In this document: positions 8,432-20,000 of the stretch, piece by piece
Layout of the letters: the number at the start of each line of letters is the position of its first letter
Position numbering within the stretch: position 1 is the first letter of the stretch
Origin: Bradyrhizobium sp. B124
GTDB lineage: Bacteria > Pseudomonadota > Alphaproteobacteria > Rhizobiales > Xanthobacteraceae
DNA length: 64,000 nt
Assembly (NCBI RefSeq): GCF_038967635.1
Contig: NZ_CP152413.1
Coordinates: 1,860,001 to 1,924,000 of the forward strand
Direction: 5' to 3'
Position numbers and translations under genes: made by a program
Notes under the pieces: model-generated
The model's database searches: none
What the model saw: only the letters and a program-made list of their open reading frames with translations
Told to the model about the DNA's origin: nothing

Positions 8432-8432
<1 letters not shown>
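8351..8432. repeat. perfect palindrome plus GAGCACGATG-type inverted repeat
   Basis: TCAGGCTGGC (8351-8360), GT, GCCAGCCTGA (8363-8372) form a perfect hairpin followed on the plus strand by TTCCTCTTTTTC, so it looks like a terminator facing the opposite way to both neighbouring genes. Adjacent arms CTGAGCACGATG (8389-8400) and CGCATCATGCTCAG (8422-8435) form a second inverted element reaching into the stop codon of the acyl-CoA dehydrogenase gene. Confidence 0.7.
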
Positions 8433-9664
<1,232 letters not shown>

Positions 9665-9842
9665 GGGACGCTCCTCGTTTCCTAGACTTGGGCTTTGCAC
9701 TGGGGCCACGGAACTGGGCCTTGGCCGTTTGGGCAACATTGTTGACCCCGCCTCCGCGGCCCGCAAGGGCGTTCGCGAAAACGGCGGCGGTGGTGTGCCA
9801 GAACGCCGCCCCGCGATCAGCGGATTGACATTTCCGGCTCTT

Positions 9843-9856
9843 CAAACGATAGTTTC
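9843..9856. promoter_or_regulatory. CAAAC-N4-GTTTC dyad, possible TetR operator
   Basis: CAAAC (9843-9847) GATA GTTTC (9852-9856) lies in the 272-bp gap between the divergent acyl-CoA dehydrogenase and TetR genes; TTCAAAC and GTTTGAA also recur at 9841-9847 and 9865-9871. The motif resembles the C/G-AAAC-N(2-4)-GTTT-G/C sites of fatty-acid-responsive PsrA-type TetR regulators. The gap otherwise shows no gene. Confidence 0.5.
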
Positions 9857-9936
9857 ATACAAATGTTTGAAATGCAACTCCCCGTCGTCTTCGTCATTCC
9901 CCGGCGCACCGCGGAATAACGGAAAGGCTCAAGACC

Positions 9937-10626
9937 ATGGCCAGCGACCAGACCCGATCCGCCATTCTCGCCGCCGCCGAGCGGCTCTATGCCGACCGCG
10001 GCTTCGGCGACGTCACGCTGCGCGACATCGTCGCGGAGGCGAACGTCAACCTCGCGGCGGTGAACTATCATTTCGGCTCCAAGGACGAATTGATCGCGGA
10101 GCTGTTCGTCACCCGCAGTATCCAGACCAACCGCGAACGTCTCAATGAATTGAAGGCGGCGGAGGAAAATGGCGGCGGACGCGCCTCGATCGAGGACATC
10201 ATGCGCGCCCTCGTCGGCCCCACTTTGCGCGGCTGCCTCGGGCCCGATCGCGAGGGCTCGACCGCGGCGCGTTTCATGATCCGCGCCTCGATCGAGTCCG
10301 TACCGCCGATCCGCCGCATCAAGAACCGCGAGGTCGATCACTTGCGCAAATTCGCCGCCGCGATGCGCCGCGCGATGCCGGGCCGTGACGACACCGAACT
10401 GTACTGGGGCCTGCACTTCGCGCTCGCGATGGCGCATCACACCATCCGCGAGAAGGAGCGCCTGCTGCGGCTGTCCGAAGGCAAATGCGATCTCGACGAC
10501 GTCCGCGCCATCATCGATCGCGTGGTCACGGTCTCGGTGATGGCGCTGACGATGGGCGACGTGCCGAGCAAGCCGGCGCTGCGGCCGGTCGTGGTGCACG
10601 GCCGGCTGACGCGCCAGGATCTGTAA
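9937..10626 (+). CDS. TetR/AcrR family transcriptional regulator
   Basis: A 229-residue one-domain regulator with an N-terminal TetR helix-turn-helix (ADRGFGDVTLRDIVAEA followed by LAAVNYHFGSKDEL) and a C-terminal all-helical ligand domain (about 80-220). The HTH form VNYHFGSKDEL is typical of the CecR/PsrA-like branch. Divergence from the acyl-CoA dehydrogenase-kinase genes suggests it represses them and is released by an acyl-CoA or hydroxy-acid ligand. A hairpin with T-rich tail follows the stop codon. Confidence 0.92.
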   Translation: MASDQTRSAILAAAERLYADRGFGDVTLRDIVAEANVNLAAVNYHFGSKDELIAELFVTRSIQTNRERLNELKAAEENGGGRASIEDIMRALVGPTLRGCLGPDREGSTAARFMIRASIESVPPIRRIKNREVDHLRKFAAAMRRAMPGRDDTELYWGLHFALAMAHHTIREKERLLRLSEGKCDLDDVRAIIDRVVTVSVMALTMGDVPSKPALRPVVVHGRLTRQDL

Positions 10627-10640
10627 GCGGCCCTGCCCTC

Positions 10641-10672
10641 AAGCGCGATTTTCCATCGCGCTTTCGTTTTCT
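10641..10672 (+). terminator. probable rho-independent terminator of the TetR gene
   Basis: AAGCGCGAT (10641-10649), loop TTTCC, ATCGCGCTT (10655-10663), followed by TCGTTTTCTT. The 9-bp stem is perfect and begins 14 bases after the stop codon. Confidence 0.75.
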
Positions 10673-10746
10673 TCTGAGCACGATCCGCGCAAACGCCTTG
10701 CGTTTGTCGCGACGGAAAACCTCTTAACACTTTTCCTGATCGTGCC
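10673..10746. repeat. GAGCACGATC-type dispersed intergenic repeat
   Basis: CTGAGCACGATCCGCGCAAACG through CACTTTTCCTGATCGTGC forms a loose inverted repeat with internal GCAAACGC/GCGTTTGT arms. This is a familiar bradyrhizobial intergenic element, related to the one at 8389-8435. Confidence 0.65.
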
Positions 10747-11142
10747 CTACACCATCGCGATGCAATCGATCTCGATGTCGAACGGCCCGGTCCATTCCGG
10801 GATGCAGACGAAGATTCGCGCCGGCAGGTCATCCGCGAAATATCTCCGGTAGATCGCGTTGAAGGTCGCGAAGTGCTTTGCCGAGGTGCAGAAGATGTTG
10901 CACTTCATCACGTTGTCGAACGACGCGCCGGCCGCCTCGAGGCACTGCCTGAGCTGCTCCATCACCAATTCGCTCTGCCGCTCGATCGAGGCGCCGGCGG
11001 CGATCTCGCCGGTTGCCGGATCGAACGGCGGCAGGCCGGAGACGAAAACCATGTTGCCGGCGCGCGTGACCGCCGACGCCGGCGCCTTCCAGCGCTCCAG
11101 CCAGCTCGAGATCGGTTCGACGCGGACCACTTCCCGTTTCAT
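10747..11142 (-). CDS. RidA family protein (YjgF/YER057c/UK114)
   Basis: A 131-residue single-domain RidA-superfamily protein: AGNMVFVSGLPPFDP near 28, LRQCLEAAGASFDNVMKCNIF in the middle and a C-terminal PARIFVCIPEWTGPFDIEIDCIA strand. True RidA enzymes use a conserved arginine in the last motif to deaminate 2-aminoacrylate; here PARIF keeps that Arg, so imine deaminase activity is plausible, but members of other subfamilies act elsewhere. ATG 11142 (MKREVV) with an upstream GAAGG is preferred to a GTG three codons earlier. It is transcribed toward the TetR gene (convergent). Confidence 0.85.
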   Translation of the reverse strand: MKREVVRVEPISSWLERWKAPASAVTRAGNMVFVSGLPPFDPATGEIAAGASIERQSELVMEQLRQCLEAAGASFDNVMKCNIFCTSAKHFATFNAIYRRYFADDLPARIFVCIPEWTGPFDIEIDCIAMV

Positions 11143-11201
11143 GATTGGCACCTTCGATAAGGGGTCGATGGCGCCAATCTAGCAGGCTCGTGTCAAGGAT
11201 G

Positions 11202-11219
11202 CTTCGATATCGATCGAAG
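11202..11219. promoter_or_regulatory. inverted repeat upstream of ridA-like gene
   Basis: CTTCGAT (11202-11208), ATCG, ATCGAAG (11213-11219) are perfect 7-bp arms, about 60 bp upstream of the RidA-like start. It shares the core TCGATCGAAGTG with the 20-bp palindrome at 20576-20595. Operator role is a guess. Confidence 0.4.
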
Positions 11220-11400
11220 TGTTATCGCGGAGCCTCTCTCGCCCCGCTGCGCAAAGGCTCCGCCTTTGTCGCTGGAGGTGCGAGCGGAGCGAGCATCGAA
11301 GGATGCACGGCCCGGCTGGTGGCCGTCGATCCTTCGAGACGGCCGCTGCGTGGCCTCCTCAGGATGACAGGGAAACTCCACGGCCCGTCGCTCCGAAGTC
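11220..11400. repeat. dispersed intergenic repeat (ATCCTTCGAGACGGCCGCT type)
   Basis: The gap between the RidA-like and CaiB genes holds CGAGCATCGAAGGATGC and GTCGATCCTTCGAGACGGCC, then GGCCTCCTCAGGATGACAGG. These recall dispersed bradyrhizobial intergenic elements. No gene is seen here. Confidence 0.6.
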
Positions 11401-11404
11401 AGCG

Positions 11405-12631
11405 TTACAGAATCCCCTGTGCCTTAAGCCCCTCGACCTTGGCGTCGTCATAACCGATGGTCGCCAGCACGTCCTTGGTGTCGGCACCTAACAGCGGCGG
11501 GGCGCGGTAGTCGGTGATCGGGGTGCCCGAGAAGGTCAGCGCGTTGCGGATCAGCGACAGGTTCGGCTCGAAGGGGTGATCGACCTTGACCCGCATGCCG
11601 CGCGACTGCACGTGCGGATCGTTGAACACCTGCTCGAAATTGTTGATCGGGCCGGACGGCACGCCGGCCTCCTCGAGCTTGTCCAGCCAGTAGGCGACCG
11701 GATGTTTCAGGAACAGGCCGGCGAAGATCGCCATGATCTCCTTGCCGTGCACGACGCGGTCGTTGTTCTTGACGAAGCGCTTGTCGTTGGCGAGCTCGGG
11801 CTCGCCGAGCACGGCGCAGGTGCGCTGGAACTGGCCGTCATTGCCGACCACCAGCATCAGCTCGCCGTCGGTGCAGCGGAACACGCCGGCCGGCATGCCG
11901 CCATTGCCCCAGGTGCCGCGGCGCGGCGGCATGTTGCCGTTGACGAGGTAGATCTGCAGCCAATGCGACAGCGAGGCGATCACCGTGTCGAACAGGCAGA
12001 CGTCGACATGCTGCCCCTCGCCGTTGTTGGCGTCACGATGGTAGAGCGCCGACAGAATTCCGATCGAGGTGTTCATGCCGGTCATGTAGTCGACGATCGA
12101 GGGGCCGACCTTCATCGGGCCCGCGCCGGGCTCGCCGTCGATATGGCCGGTGACGCTCATCAGGCCGCCCATCGCCTGCAGGATCGCGTCATAGCCGGCG
12201 CGCGTGGCGTAGGGACCGGTCTGGCCGAAGCCGGTCACCGAGCAATAGATGATGCCGGGGTTGAGCTGCTTGATGGTGTCATAGTCGAGGCCGTAGCGCT
12301 TGAGGTCGCCAACCTTGTAGTTCTCCATCATCACATCGACCGACTTGGCGAGCTCGCGGATGATCGCCTGCCCCTCGGGCTTGGCGATATTGACGGTGAC
12401 CGACTTCTTGTTGCGGTTGGCGCAGAGGTAGAACGAATTGTTGTTGTTCGCCTTGCCTTCGGGATCGGAGAGATAGGGCGGGCCAAAGGCGCGGGCGTCG
12501 TCGCCGCCGCCGGGCCGCTCGATCTTGATCACCTCGGCGCCGAGATCCGCCAGCATCTGGGCCGACAGCGGGCCCGCGAGCACCCGCGTCAGGTCGAGAA
12601 TCTTGATGCCCGAAAGTGGCAGAGCCGACAT
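11405..12631 (-). CDS. CaiB/BaiF family CoA-transferase
   Basis: A 408-residue class III CoA-transferase. The N-terminus MSALPLSGIKILDLTRVLAG is characteristic; ADLGAEVIKIE follows, and the catalytic aspartate is in the YDAILQAMGGLMSVTG segment (about 165). The family moves CoA between carboxylic acids through a covalent aspartyl-CoA thioester, in the cytosol. Substrate is not predictable. The start codon has GGAGG-like sequence (aGGAacg) shortly upstream. It is on the same strand as the RidA-like gene, separated by a repeat. Confidence 0.93.
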   Translation of the reverse strand: MSALPLSGIKILDLTRVLAGPLSAQMLADLGAEVIKIERPGGGDDARAFGPPYLSDPEGKANNNNSFYLCANRNKKSVTVNIAKPEGQAIIRELAKSVDVMMENYKVGDLKRYGLDYDTIKQLNPGIIYCSVTGFGQTGPYATRAGYDAILQAMGGLMSVTGHIDGEPGAGPMKVGPSIVDYMTGMNTSIGILSALYHRDANNGEGQHVDVCLFDTVIASLSHWLQIYLVNGNMPPRRGTWGNGGMPAGVFRCTDGELMLVVGNDGQFQRTCAVLGEPELANDKRFVKNNDRVVHGKEIMAIFAGLFLKHPVAYWLDKLEEAGVPSGPINNFEQVFNDPHVQSRGMRVKVDHPFEPNLSLIRNALTFSGTPITDYRAPPLLGADTKDVLATIGYDDAKVEGLKAQGIL

Positions 12632-12917
12632 GAACGTTCCTCCGAAATCTTGCTAAATCTTGATTATCCGGCGCCGGACCGTGTGTTGCCCGTTTCTTGC
12701 CCGTCTCCTGGGCGCGCCAGAGCTTGCGGATACACCATTTTGCTGCCGCGAGCACTGCATTGTCGGCATGAAGCCATCCCCGTGTGGCGCAGCGGCGGGG
12801 GTCCTTGGGGAACCGGCCGCGAGTATCGGGCCGATTGCCGCCACGCGAAATTGTGAAGTTGGCCGACACCGATTTGCCGCAGCATCAGCGGTATTTTGCC
12901 GCGACGAGGAGGACATC

Positions 12918-13160
12918 ATGCGGACGATCGCAACAGTCGGGCTGCTGACCCTCGTTGCGGCCGCAATGCCGCCGGCAGATGCGCGGGGCGGCCACGGCCA
13001 TGGCGGCGGCTTGCACGGCATGCATGCCGGCGGCGCCAGTCGCGGCGGCGGATTTGCCGCCGACAAGCACCACGCCGACGACCCCTACACCAAGGCGGCC
13101 TCCGACGAGGAGGACCGCCTGCTCAACAGCAAGCTGAAGAGCATCTGCCGCGGCTGCTAG
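12918..13160 (+). CDS. small His/Gly-rich secreted protein, unknown function
   Basis: An 80-residue protein with a signal peptide (MRTIATVGLLTLVAAAMPPADA, cut probably after ADA) and a mature part that begins with a Gly/His stretch (GGHGHGGGLHGMHAGG), then a charged segment and a C-terminal CRGC. A strong GAGGAGG site at 12906-12912 decides the start. The His/Gly region could bind metal; no family was recognised. The 286 bp upstream, back to the CaiB gene, shows no other gene. Confidence 0.7.
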   Translation: MRTIATVGLLTLVAAAMPPADARGGHGHGGGLHGMHAGGASRGGGFAADKHHADDPYTKAASDEEDRLLNSKLKSICRGC

Positions 13161-13248
13161 GACGCGATGAAGTTGAATCGTGATCGCGCTTCCGGGAGTT
13201 CATCAAGAGCTCCCAAGGTTCGACATTTACGGCTTGTACGGGACCGTC

Positions 13249-13791
13249 TCAGAACGGCGGCGGTCCGGGATTGGGCAGGGCTACGTCGAAGGCAGTGACG
13301 ACGGTGGCGATGCAGCGGTAGAAGCCACACAGCGCCACCAGTTCGACCACGCCCTTCAAGCCCAACGCCTGCTGCAAGCGCTGCTGCAGCAGGTCGGGCA
13401 GAGACTCTTGCGCCACGACATGGCGGGCCGCGCTGCAAATGTCGAGGTAGAGAGCGCTCATGGGCGGAGCTGCGAAATCACCAGCCTGCAAGGCGTTCAC
13501 CACCGCCTGGGGCACGCCGGCGGCGAGAGCGATCGGCGCATGTTGCTCCCATTCATAGGCCACGCCGAGGCCGCGCGCCGTCGCCAGGATGGCGAGTTCG
13601 CGCACGTCGGCGCTGAGCAGGCCATGAAAGCGCAGGTAGCTGCCGAGATTGCCGATATGCTCAGCCAGCACGGGATTATTCATCAGCGCCAAATACATGC
13701 CATGCAGCCCGCCGCGCGGGCCGGCCAGGCGCCGATAGATGGCGCGGCCCTCGTCGTCCAGATCCGGCGTCGGGTCGGGCAATTGTGCCAT
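13249..13791 (-). CDS. carboxymuconolactone decarboxylase family protein
   Basis: A 180-residue helical AhpD/CMD-type protein. The core ELAILATARGLGVAYEWEQHAPIALAAGVPQ matches the CMD domain; the CxxC pair of AhpD-type peroxidase members is absent, so a decarboxylase-like or unknown hydrolytic role is more likely than redox. The start at 13791 lies only 4 bp after the stop codon of the ThDP enzyme, so it is the last gene of the four-gene operon from 20415 downward. Residues upstream of 13791 in the same frame show no family likeness and are left out. Confidence 0.85.
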   Translation of the reverse strand: MAQLPDPTPDLDDEGRAIYRRLAGPRGGLHGMYLALMNNPVLAEHIGNLGSYLRFHGLLSADVRELAILATARGLGVAYEWEQHAPIALAAGVPQAVVNALQAGDFAAPPMSALYLDICSAARHVVAQESLPDLLQQRLQQALGLKGVVELVALCGFYRCIATVVTAFDVALPNPGPPPF

Positions 13792-13795
13792 GGCT

Positions 13796-15544
13796 TCAGT
13801 CCAGCGACGCGCCTTTGGCGCGGTTCCAGGGGCCCACGGGCGTGGTGGCGTCACGGTCGCAGCGCACATCGACGATGAAGGTGCCGCCCGAACGAAAGGC
13901 CTGCTCGAAGGCGCCGACCAGGTCGCCGGGCTGCTCCACCACCACGCCGTCGGCACCGAGCGAGCGCGCAAAGTGCACCCAGTCGTGGGTGCGAAGCAGG
14001 GACAGTTCGGCTGCGGCCGGGCTCATCTGCTTGGCGCGCAGGTAGACATTCCCCAAGGCGCCGTTGTTGATCACGACATAGACGATAGCGAGACCGTGAC
14101 GCGCCGCGGTCTGGATCTCGATGCCGTGCATCAGCATGCAGCCATCGCCGGTGATCACCGCACAGGGCAGCTCCGGCCGCGCCAGCTTGGCGCCGATTGC
14201 CGCGGGAATGGCCCAACCCATCGGCGCCATGGCGGTGGCGGTGAGATAGGCGCTGGGCCCATGGCTTTGCCAGTAATGCCCGCCAAAGACCCGATGCGCG
14301 CCGGAGTCGACCAGCAGCACGCAGTCGCGCGGGGCCACCTGACGCAGGTCGGCAACGGCGCGCGCCGGGTGGATGGGCACCGCATTGCTGCGGGTGTTGG
14401 CCACATCGTACAGGCGCGGCATCGCGCGTATGCGCGCGGTCCACGCATCTCGCGCCGCCCGGGTGCCGGCGAGAGTGCTGCGCACGGGCTCGTCGTCCAA
14501 CATCCAGCGCACAAACTCGCGCGCGTCGCCCACCACGGACCCGGTCACCGCATAGTCGCGACCGAACTCGCAAGCGTCGATGTCGACCTGTACGGTGACC
14601 GCCGGCAGGTTCGGACTCCACGACATGGTGTCGCGCTGGCTCAGGCCCGAGCCCAGGATCAACAGCACGTCGGCCTTCACGTCGGCCGCCGGCGGCGGGT
14701 TGGGGCCGGTGTCGTCGTCCGGCGTCAAAGCCAGTGTCGAATGGCGAGTCCCGCCATAGCCAAACACGCCCAGCGACAGGCGATGGTCTTCCGGGATTAC
14801 GCCCTTGGCGCGCAATGTGGTGGCAACCGGAATGCCGAAGCTATCGGCAAGCCGCACGAGATCCTCCGTGGCGCCGGATCTCACGCAGCCGTTTCCGGCC
14901 AGAATGGCGATGCGCGGGCCTGCCGTCAGCAACGCTCGCGCGGCGGCCGCGGTCTCCCGGTCCAGCACACGCGGCGGCGTTGCCGGGCCGTATTGCAGCG
15001 GGCGGTAGGCCTCGGTCACGGGCCGCTCGTGCAGATCTTGCGGCAGGCTCAGGAAGACCGGCCGCGGCGAGTCCCCCACCATGGTGCGCAAGGCGACATG
15101 CAAATGATGCGGCAGCAGACTGACCGCCGGCACTTCCTGGGCGAACGCTGTCACCGGCCGCATCAGGGCGACGTCGTTCATGCCCGTACCGCTGCCGTCC
15201 TGGAATGAGCCGCGGCCTTCCCAGTCGCTTTGCACTTCACCGGTCACGGCGAGGATCGGCGACTCGTCGGCATAGGCATTGGCGAGCGCCGCGACCAGAT
15301 TGGCCGCGCCCGGCCCGCCGATGCCGAGGCATACGCCAAACCTGCCGCTTGCCCGCGCATAACCGTCCGCCATGAAGCCCGCGCCGCCTTCATGGGCGGC
15401 GACGATGGCTTTCACGCCGGTGACGTCACCGAACTCGGTGAGGAAGCCGTCGATCAATCCGCCGGGCACCATGAAGACATGGCTGATGCCTTCCTGCTTG
15501 AGCGCGCCGAGCACGAATTCGATGGCGTTGGGTGGCTTGTTCAT
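13796..15544 (-). CDS. thiamine-pyrophosphate-dependent enzyme (acetolactate synthase/decarboxylase-like)
   Basis: A 582-residue three-domain ThDP enzyme. The N-terminal PYR domain has the catalytic Glu ([16 protein letters not shown], about 50); a central domain follows; the C-terminal PP domain has the ThDP/Mg motif [19 protein letters not shown] with NN about 27 residues on. The family decarboxylates 2-oxo acids and may add the product to an acceptor; the substrate is not visible. Its ATG overlaps the stop of the amine oxidase gene (ATGA), implying translational coupling. A 2-oxo acid made by the oxidase would be a sensible substrate, which is inference. Confidence 0.92.
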   Translation of the reverse strand: MNKPPNAIEFVLGALKQEGISHVFMVPGGLIDGFLTEFGDVTGVKAIVAAHEGGAGFMADGYARASGRFGVCLGIGGPGAANLVAALANAYADESPILAVTGEVQSDWEGRGSFQDGSGTGMNDVALMRPVTAFAQEVPAVSLLPHHLHVALRTMVGDSPRPVFLSLPQDLHERPVTEAYRPLQYGPATPPRVLDRETAAAARALLTAGPRIAILAGNGCVRSGATEDLVRLADSFGIPVATTLRAKGVIPEDHRLSLGVFGYGGTRHSTLALTPDDDTGPNPPPAADVKADVLLILGSGLSQRDTMSWSPNLPAVTVQVDIDACEFGRDYAVTGSVVGDAREFVRWMLDDEPVRSTLAGTRAARDAWTARIRAMPRLYDVANTRSNAVPIHPARAVADLRQVAPRDCVLLVDSGAHRVFGGHYWQSHGPSAYLTATAMAPMGWAIPAAIGAKLARPELPCAVITGDGCMLMHGIEIQTAARHGLAIVYVVINNGALGNVYLRAKQMSPAAAELSLLRTHDWVHFARSLGADGVVVEQPGDLVGAFEQAFRSGGTFIVDVRCDRDATTPVGPWNRAKGASLD

Positions 15545-17070
15545 CGCATGACACCCAGTTGGGCCGCGGCCGGCTTGCGCCCTTCGCTGACAGCCAGCGC
15601 GGTGCGCACGCCGGACTCGATGGCGCCCTCGATCCACGCATGCTTGAGCGAGGTGTGCTCGCCCGCGAAGTGAATCTTGCCGCCTTCCGGCTCGAGCAGG
15701 TAGGGCATCAGCATCTCGAACTGCCCCGGCGCAAAGATGGCCGCCTCGCCGCACGCGAAAGGATCCTGCATCCAGCTCTTGCTGGTGCCACCCACATACA
15801 GTTTACGCACGCCCTCGCCGTGCAATGCGCAGATGCCGTCCAACGCGAACTGCAGGCGCGTGGGCTCCGTCAGCGAGTCCCAGCGCAAGGCGTCCTCGCC
15901 CCAGACGTAGCTCGCGAGCACGACGCCGCCCCGGTTGGAGCCCATGTCGTGGCTCGGGTAGTAGATGTAGCGGTTGGCAAGGTCGGTGGTGGAGCCCCCG
16001 CCGTAGATGTCGTCGTCTTGCTCCCAGAAGCGGCGGCTGAATTCGAGCAAGACCTTGGTGGCGGCGTCATAGTGCAATTCGCGAATGGCGCGCCGGCGCT
16101 GCGGCACGAACAACGGGTCAGTGCGCACGAAGCGCAGGCTGGAAAAGGGGATCGCGACAATGGCCGCGTCGCCCTTGAAGGTCTCGCCACTGGTCGTACG
16201 CAGACTGACACCGCTACCGTCCCAGCTCAGCGCGCTCAGGCGCTGGCCAAAGCTGATGCTGTCTTTCAGCGCCGGCAGGAAGGCGTGCGGCAACAAGTCG
16301 TTGCCGCCAGGAATTTGCCAGTAACGAACCTTGTCATTGATGATGGCAAGCTCGATGAAGGCCTGCACGAAGGACGTCATCAATCGCGATTCCAGGTTGT
16401 TCAGCACGACGATCATCTCGATCGCTTCCTCGGAATACAGCGTCTGTTCCTTCAGGAAGCGGCGCACCGAGAATTCGCCGAAGCGCTCGATCACCACCGG
16501 CCATCGCGACGCCGGATCGGCCTTGATGAAATCGCGCAGCGGCGCCAGCGCGGCGTCCAGCATTTGCTGCGCGGTCTGGCCTTTCTCGCCCGGCGGCAGC
16601 GGGAAGTTCAATTGGCCGGCGGTGTAGGCGCTACGCCTGATCTTCACACCATTGACGAACAGCCATTCATTGTTGCGCGACACCGGGTCGGCAGCGTCGC
16701 GGGTCGCGGGGTCGATGTCGACATTGAAGAAGGGTTCACGCGGCAGCTTGAACAGATCGGCGAGTGCATTCACCAGCTGGTGCTGGCTCGGGATCCGCAT
16801 CGCACCTGCTTCGGCATAGAGATCGCTGCTGAAGGAGCGAAAGGTATGCACGCGGCCCCCGACATAAGTGTTGGCTTCCAGAATGCGCACGTGGTGGCCC
16901 GCGTTGCGCAAAAGATACGCCGCGGTCAGGCCGGCCATGCCGGCGCCGACAATGATCACGTCCTGCGGGCGCGCCGGTCGCGGCAATCCCCGTTGGACGA
17001 TCTGGACATACTCCTTGATGATCGGGTCCAGCGCCTCATCGCCCAGATCATGCAGCAGCGACTCTTCCAT
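15541..17070 (-). CDS. flavin monoamine oxidase / L-amino-acid oxidase-like protein
   Basis: A 509-residue FAD amine oxidase. The dinucleotide motif [21 protein letters not shown] is near residue 39, GGRVHTF follows near 72, and the C-terminal FAD motif is [20 protein letters not shown]. The family oxidises primary or secondary amines, or L-amino acids, to imines with release of H2O2. It has no signal peptide. It sits 15 bp after the regulator gene and overlaps the ThDP gene by 4 bp, so all four are one transcript. Confidence 0.92.
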   Translation of the reverse strand: MEESLLHDLGDEALDPIIKEYVQIVQRGLPRPARPQDVIIVGAGMAGLTAAYLLRNAGHHVRILEANTYVGGRVHTFRSFSSDLYAEAGAMRIPSQHQLVNALADLFKLPREPFFNVDIDPATRDAADPVSRNNEWLFVNGVKIRRSAYTAGQLNFPLPPGEKGQTAQQMLDAALAPLRDFIKADPASRWPVVIERFGEFSVRRFLKEQTLYSEEAIEMIVVLNNLESRLMTSFVQAFIELAIINDKVRYWQIPGGNDLLPHAFLPALKDSISFGQRLSALSWDGSGVSLRTTSGETFKGDAAIVAIPFSSLRFVRTDPLFVPQRRRAIRELHYDAATKVLLEFSRRFWEQDDDIYGGGSTTDLANRYIYYPSHDMGSNRGGVVLASYVWGEDALRWDSLTEPTRLQFALDGICALHGEGVRKLYVGGTSKSWMQDPFACGEAAIFAPGQFEMLMPYLLEPEGGKIHFAGEHTSLKHAWIEGAIESGVRTALAVSEGRKPAAAQLGVMR

Positions 17071-17085
17071 GGCGTTATTTCCCTT

Positions 17086-20000
17086 TTATGATGCTTGGAG
17101 CAACGTACGGGCTTCGCGTAGATCCGGTTCGTCATACCCTTCGGTGAAGGCGGAACAGGCGGTTTGCAGTTGATGCCCGTCGCACCGTCCCCGGTGACGG
17201 CGCTCCAGGCGATAGAGGCTCATCGCCGCGCGCAACTCCAGTGACCGGTTATTCTGCCGACGCGCCAGGGCCAGCGCCTGGTGCAGGCTGTCCCGGGCGG
17301 CATCCGCCGCGCCGGCGTCTTCGGCGAGCAGCAGTTCGGCTTTCAGGCGCAGCAGTTCAGGTTGCCAGCGGCGCTCGAGGGTGTGCTCGATGCGCTCCAA
17401 TGCGTCGTTCACGGCGCGCAACCCCGCGGCCGCTTCGCCGTTCTTGAGATACAGTTCGGCCAGCATAGCCAGGTAGTTCGGCTGGGCCAGTTCGGCACCG
17501 GTCGCCTGCACCGCCTCGATGCCGCGCAGCATGGTGCGGATGCCCTCGGCCGTGTGGCCTTCTTCGCCCAACAGCCAGCCCTGAAGCACGGAGCCGCGCG
17601 CTTCCCAGTAGGAGAAGCCTCGCTCGGTGGAGCAGGCCATCAACTGCTGCAGGCAATCACGCGCCCGATCCGCGGCCCGTCTGAACTGATGCAGCAGCGA
17701 GGCGTAGTACAAGGCGTGGGCGAGGCTCGGCAGATGCGACAATTCGTGCGCCAGGCGCACCGATTCCTCGCTGCGCATCAGGGCCTGGTCGGCCAGGCCC
17801 TGATGCCACAGCGCCCAGGCGCCGCAGGAAAGACTGGTGATGCGCGGGTCGCTGGCCGCTACACTGACATGCTGCCGCGGGTCGTGCAGCGCCGCGGCTT
17901 GTTCCAGGTTGGCGGCGGCGGGCTCGATCTCGCCCTGGTAGTATTGAGTGGTGCCCATCGCATAACGCGCCATCGACCACTGTGTGTCGACGCTCGATTC
18001 CTCAGCCGAGGCGATGAGTTGCTCGGCGAGACCGCGCGACGTGGCCAGGCGGGCGCGGTTCAAGTAGTAGCGCCACAGCCCGAACAAGACGGTGAACCGT
18101 TGCTCAGCCTCGCCCAGTTCGTTCGCGAGTTCGCGTGCCCGCTCGTAGGTCCGCTCGACCTCCGGCGCCGCATAGCCGCGCGCCGCCATCAGCGCCGGTC
18201 CGAGACCGAGCCTCACCTCAAGTTCCTGCCTGGACCGCTCGGACCCTGCGGGTAGGCCGGCCAACAATCCGAGCGCCGCATTGAACTGGCTGATTGCCTC
18301 GCGATGCGCCGCGCGCCCGACCGACAATTGCGCCGCGCGCTGCCACTGCGGGATGGCCTGTGCGGCCAGGCCAGCCTCGGTGTAGTGATAGGCCAGCACC
18401 TCGGGTTGCCCCTGCGTAAGGGTGGCGAAGCTTTCCACGAGTACCTGGGCGACGCGCTGGTGAAACAGCTGGCGCGTGCTGCGCAGCAAGGAGCCATAGG
18501 CGGCGTCTTGCACCAGCGCGTGCTTGAAGGTGTAGGTGGCGCTGGGCGGCAGGCCGTGTTGCTGCAACACCTCGGCGACGACAAGCTGCTGCAACGACTG
18601 GCGCAACGTCGCCTCGTCCATTTTCGCCACCGCATGCAACAGGTCGTAGGCAAAACTGCGCCCCAGCACGGCGCCAAGTTGGGCCACAGTTTTGGCCGTC
18701 GATAGACGGTCCAGGCGCGCCATCAACGAGTCATGCACCGTGGCCGGAATGGCCAGTGGGGTCAGCGGCCCCACGAGTTCGTAGCGCTCGCCAAGATCCC
18801 TAAGCAGACCGAGTTCCATCACCGTCTTGGTCAATTCCTCGACGAATAGCGGCACGCCATCGGTCTTCTTGATGATCTGCTCCAGCACCTCCGCCGGCAG
18901 CGGCTTGCTACCCGTCACCTGCAGCACCAGCTGGCTGATCTCGCTGCGCGCCAACCGGCCGAGGCGCAGCGCGTTGACCTGCGGCCGCGCACCCCAGGGC
19001 GGCTGGAAGTTGGGTCGGGCCGCGGTCAGCAACAGGATATTAGCCGTGGGCACCTGATCGATCAGCAAGCCCAGGAGTTCCAGCGTGGAAGGATCCAGCC
19101 AATGCAGATCTTCGACCACAAGCAGGACCGGTTTGCGTGCGGCCAGCGCCAGCAACAGAGTGAGGATCGCTTCCAGCGTTTCCTTTTGCGTGCCGGCCGT
19201 CGCGGCGGGTTGGCCAGCTTCGCTGGGAAGCGACAGCAAGGCGGCGAACACGCTCGCCATGCGGGCGTCGCCGAGACCATGCAAGGCGAGGCCCTGATGC
19301 AGCTTGGCCAGGCGTGCCGGCGCGTCGTCGCCGGGCTCAAATCCCAGCAGCCCTTGCAGGAGATCGATAACCGGGTGCAGCGCGGTGTTCTGGTGGTACG
19401 CCGAGCCGCTGGCCGAGAAGCACAGCGCGTGACCGGCCGACACATGGGCGCGCAGCATATGGACCAGGCGCGACTTGCCGATACCGGCCTCGCCGCTGAG
19501 GCAGACCACCTGCCCCGTTCCTTCCACCACCTGGGCCCAGCGGTCTTGCAGCAGCGAAACCTCGCTGTGCCGCCCGACCAGGGCCGTTAGTCCCGCGGAG
19601 GTGGCGGCTTCGAAGCGGCTGACCGTCTTGCTTATGCCGCGGATGCGATAGCCATGCGTGGGGGGCGCGATGCCCTTGAGCGTCAGCTCGCCCAAATCCT
19701 CGTAATCGAACGTGCCTCCGGCCAGGCGGCGCACCTGCTCGCTCACCACGATACTGCCGGGGTGGGCTACGCTTTGTAGCCGCGCGGCGAGATTTGGTGT
19801 GTCACCGACCACCGGATGCTCCTGCGCGGAGCCTTGTCCAATGAGGTCGCCAACCACCACGACCCCGGTCGCAATACCGATGCGGATTTGAAGCAGGTCG
19901 GCAGCCCGCGTCTCCAGCCCGGCAAGGACGGCAACGATTTCGAGACTGGCGCGCACGGCGCGCTCGGCATCATCTTCATGTGCGAGCGGATAGCCGAAAT

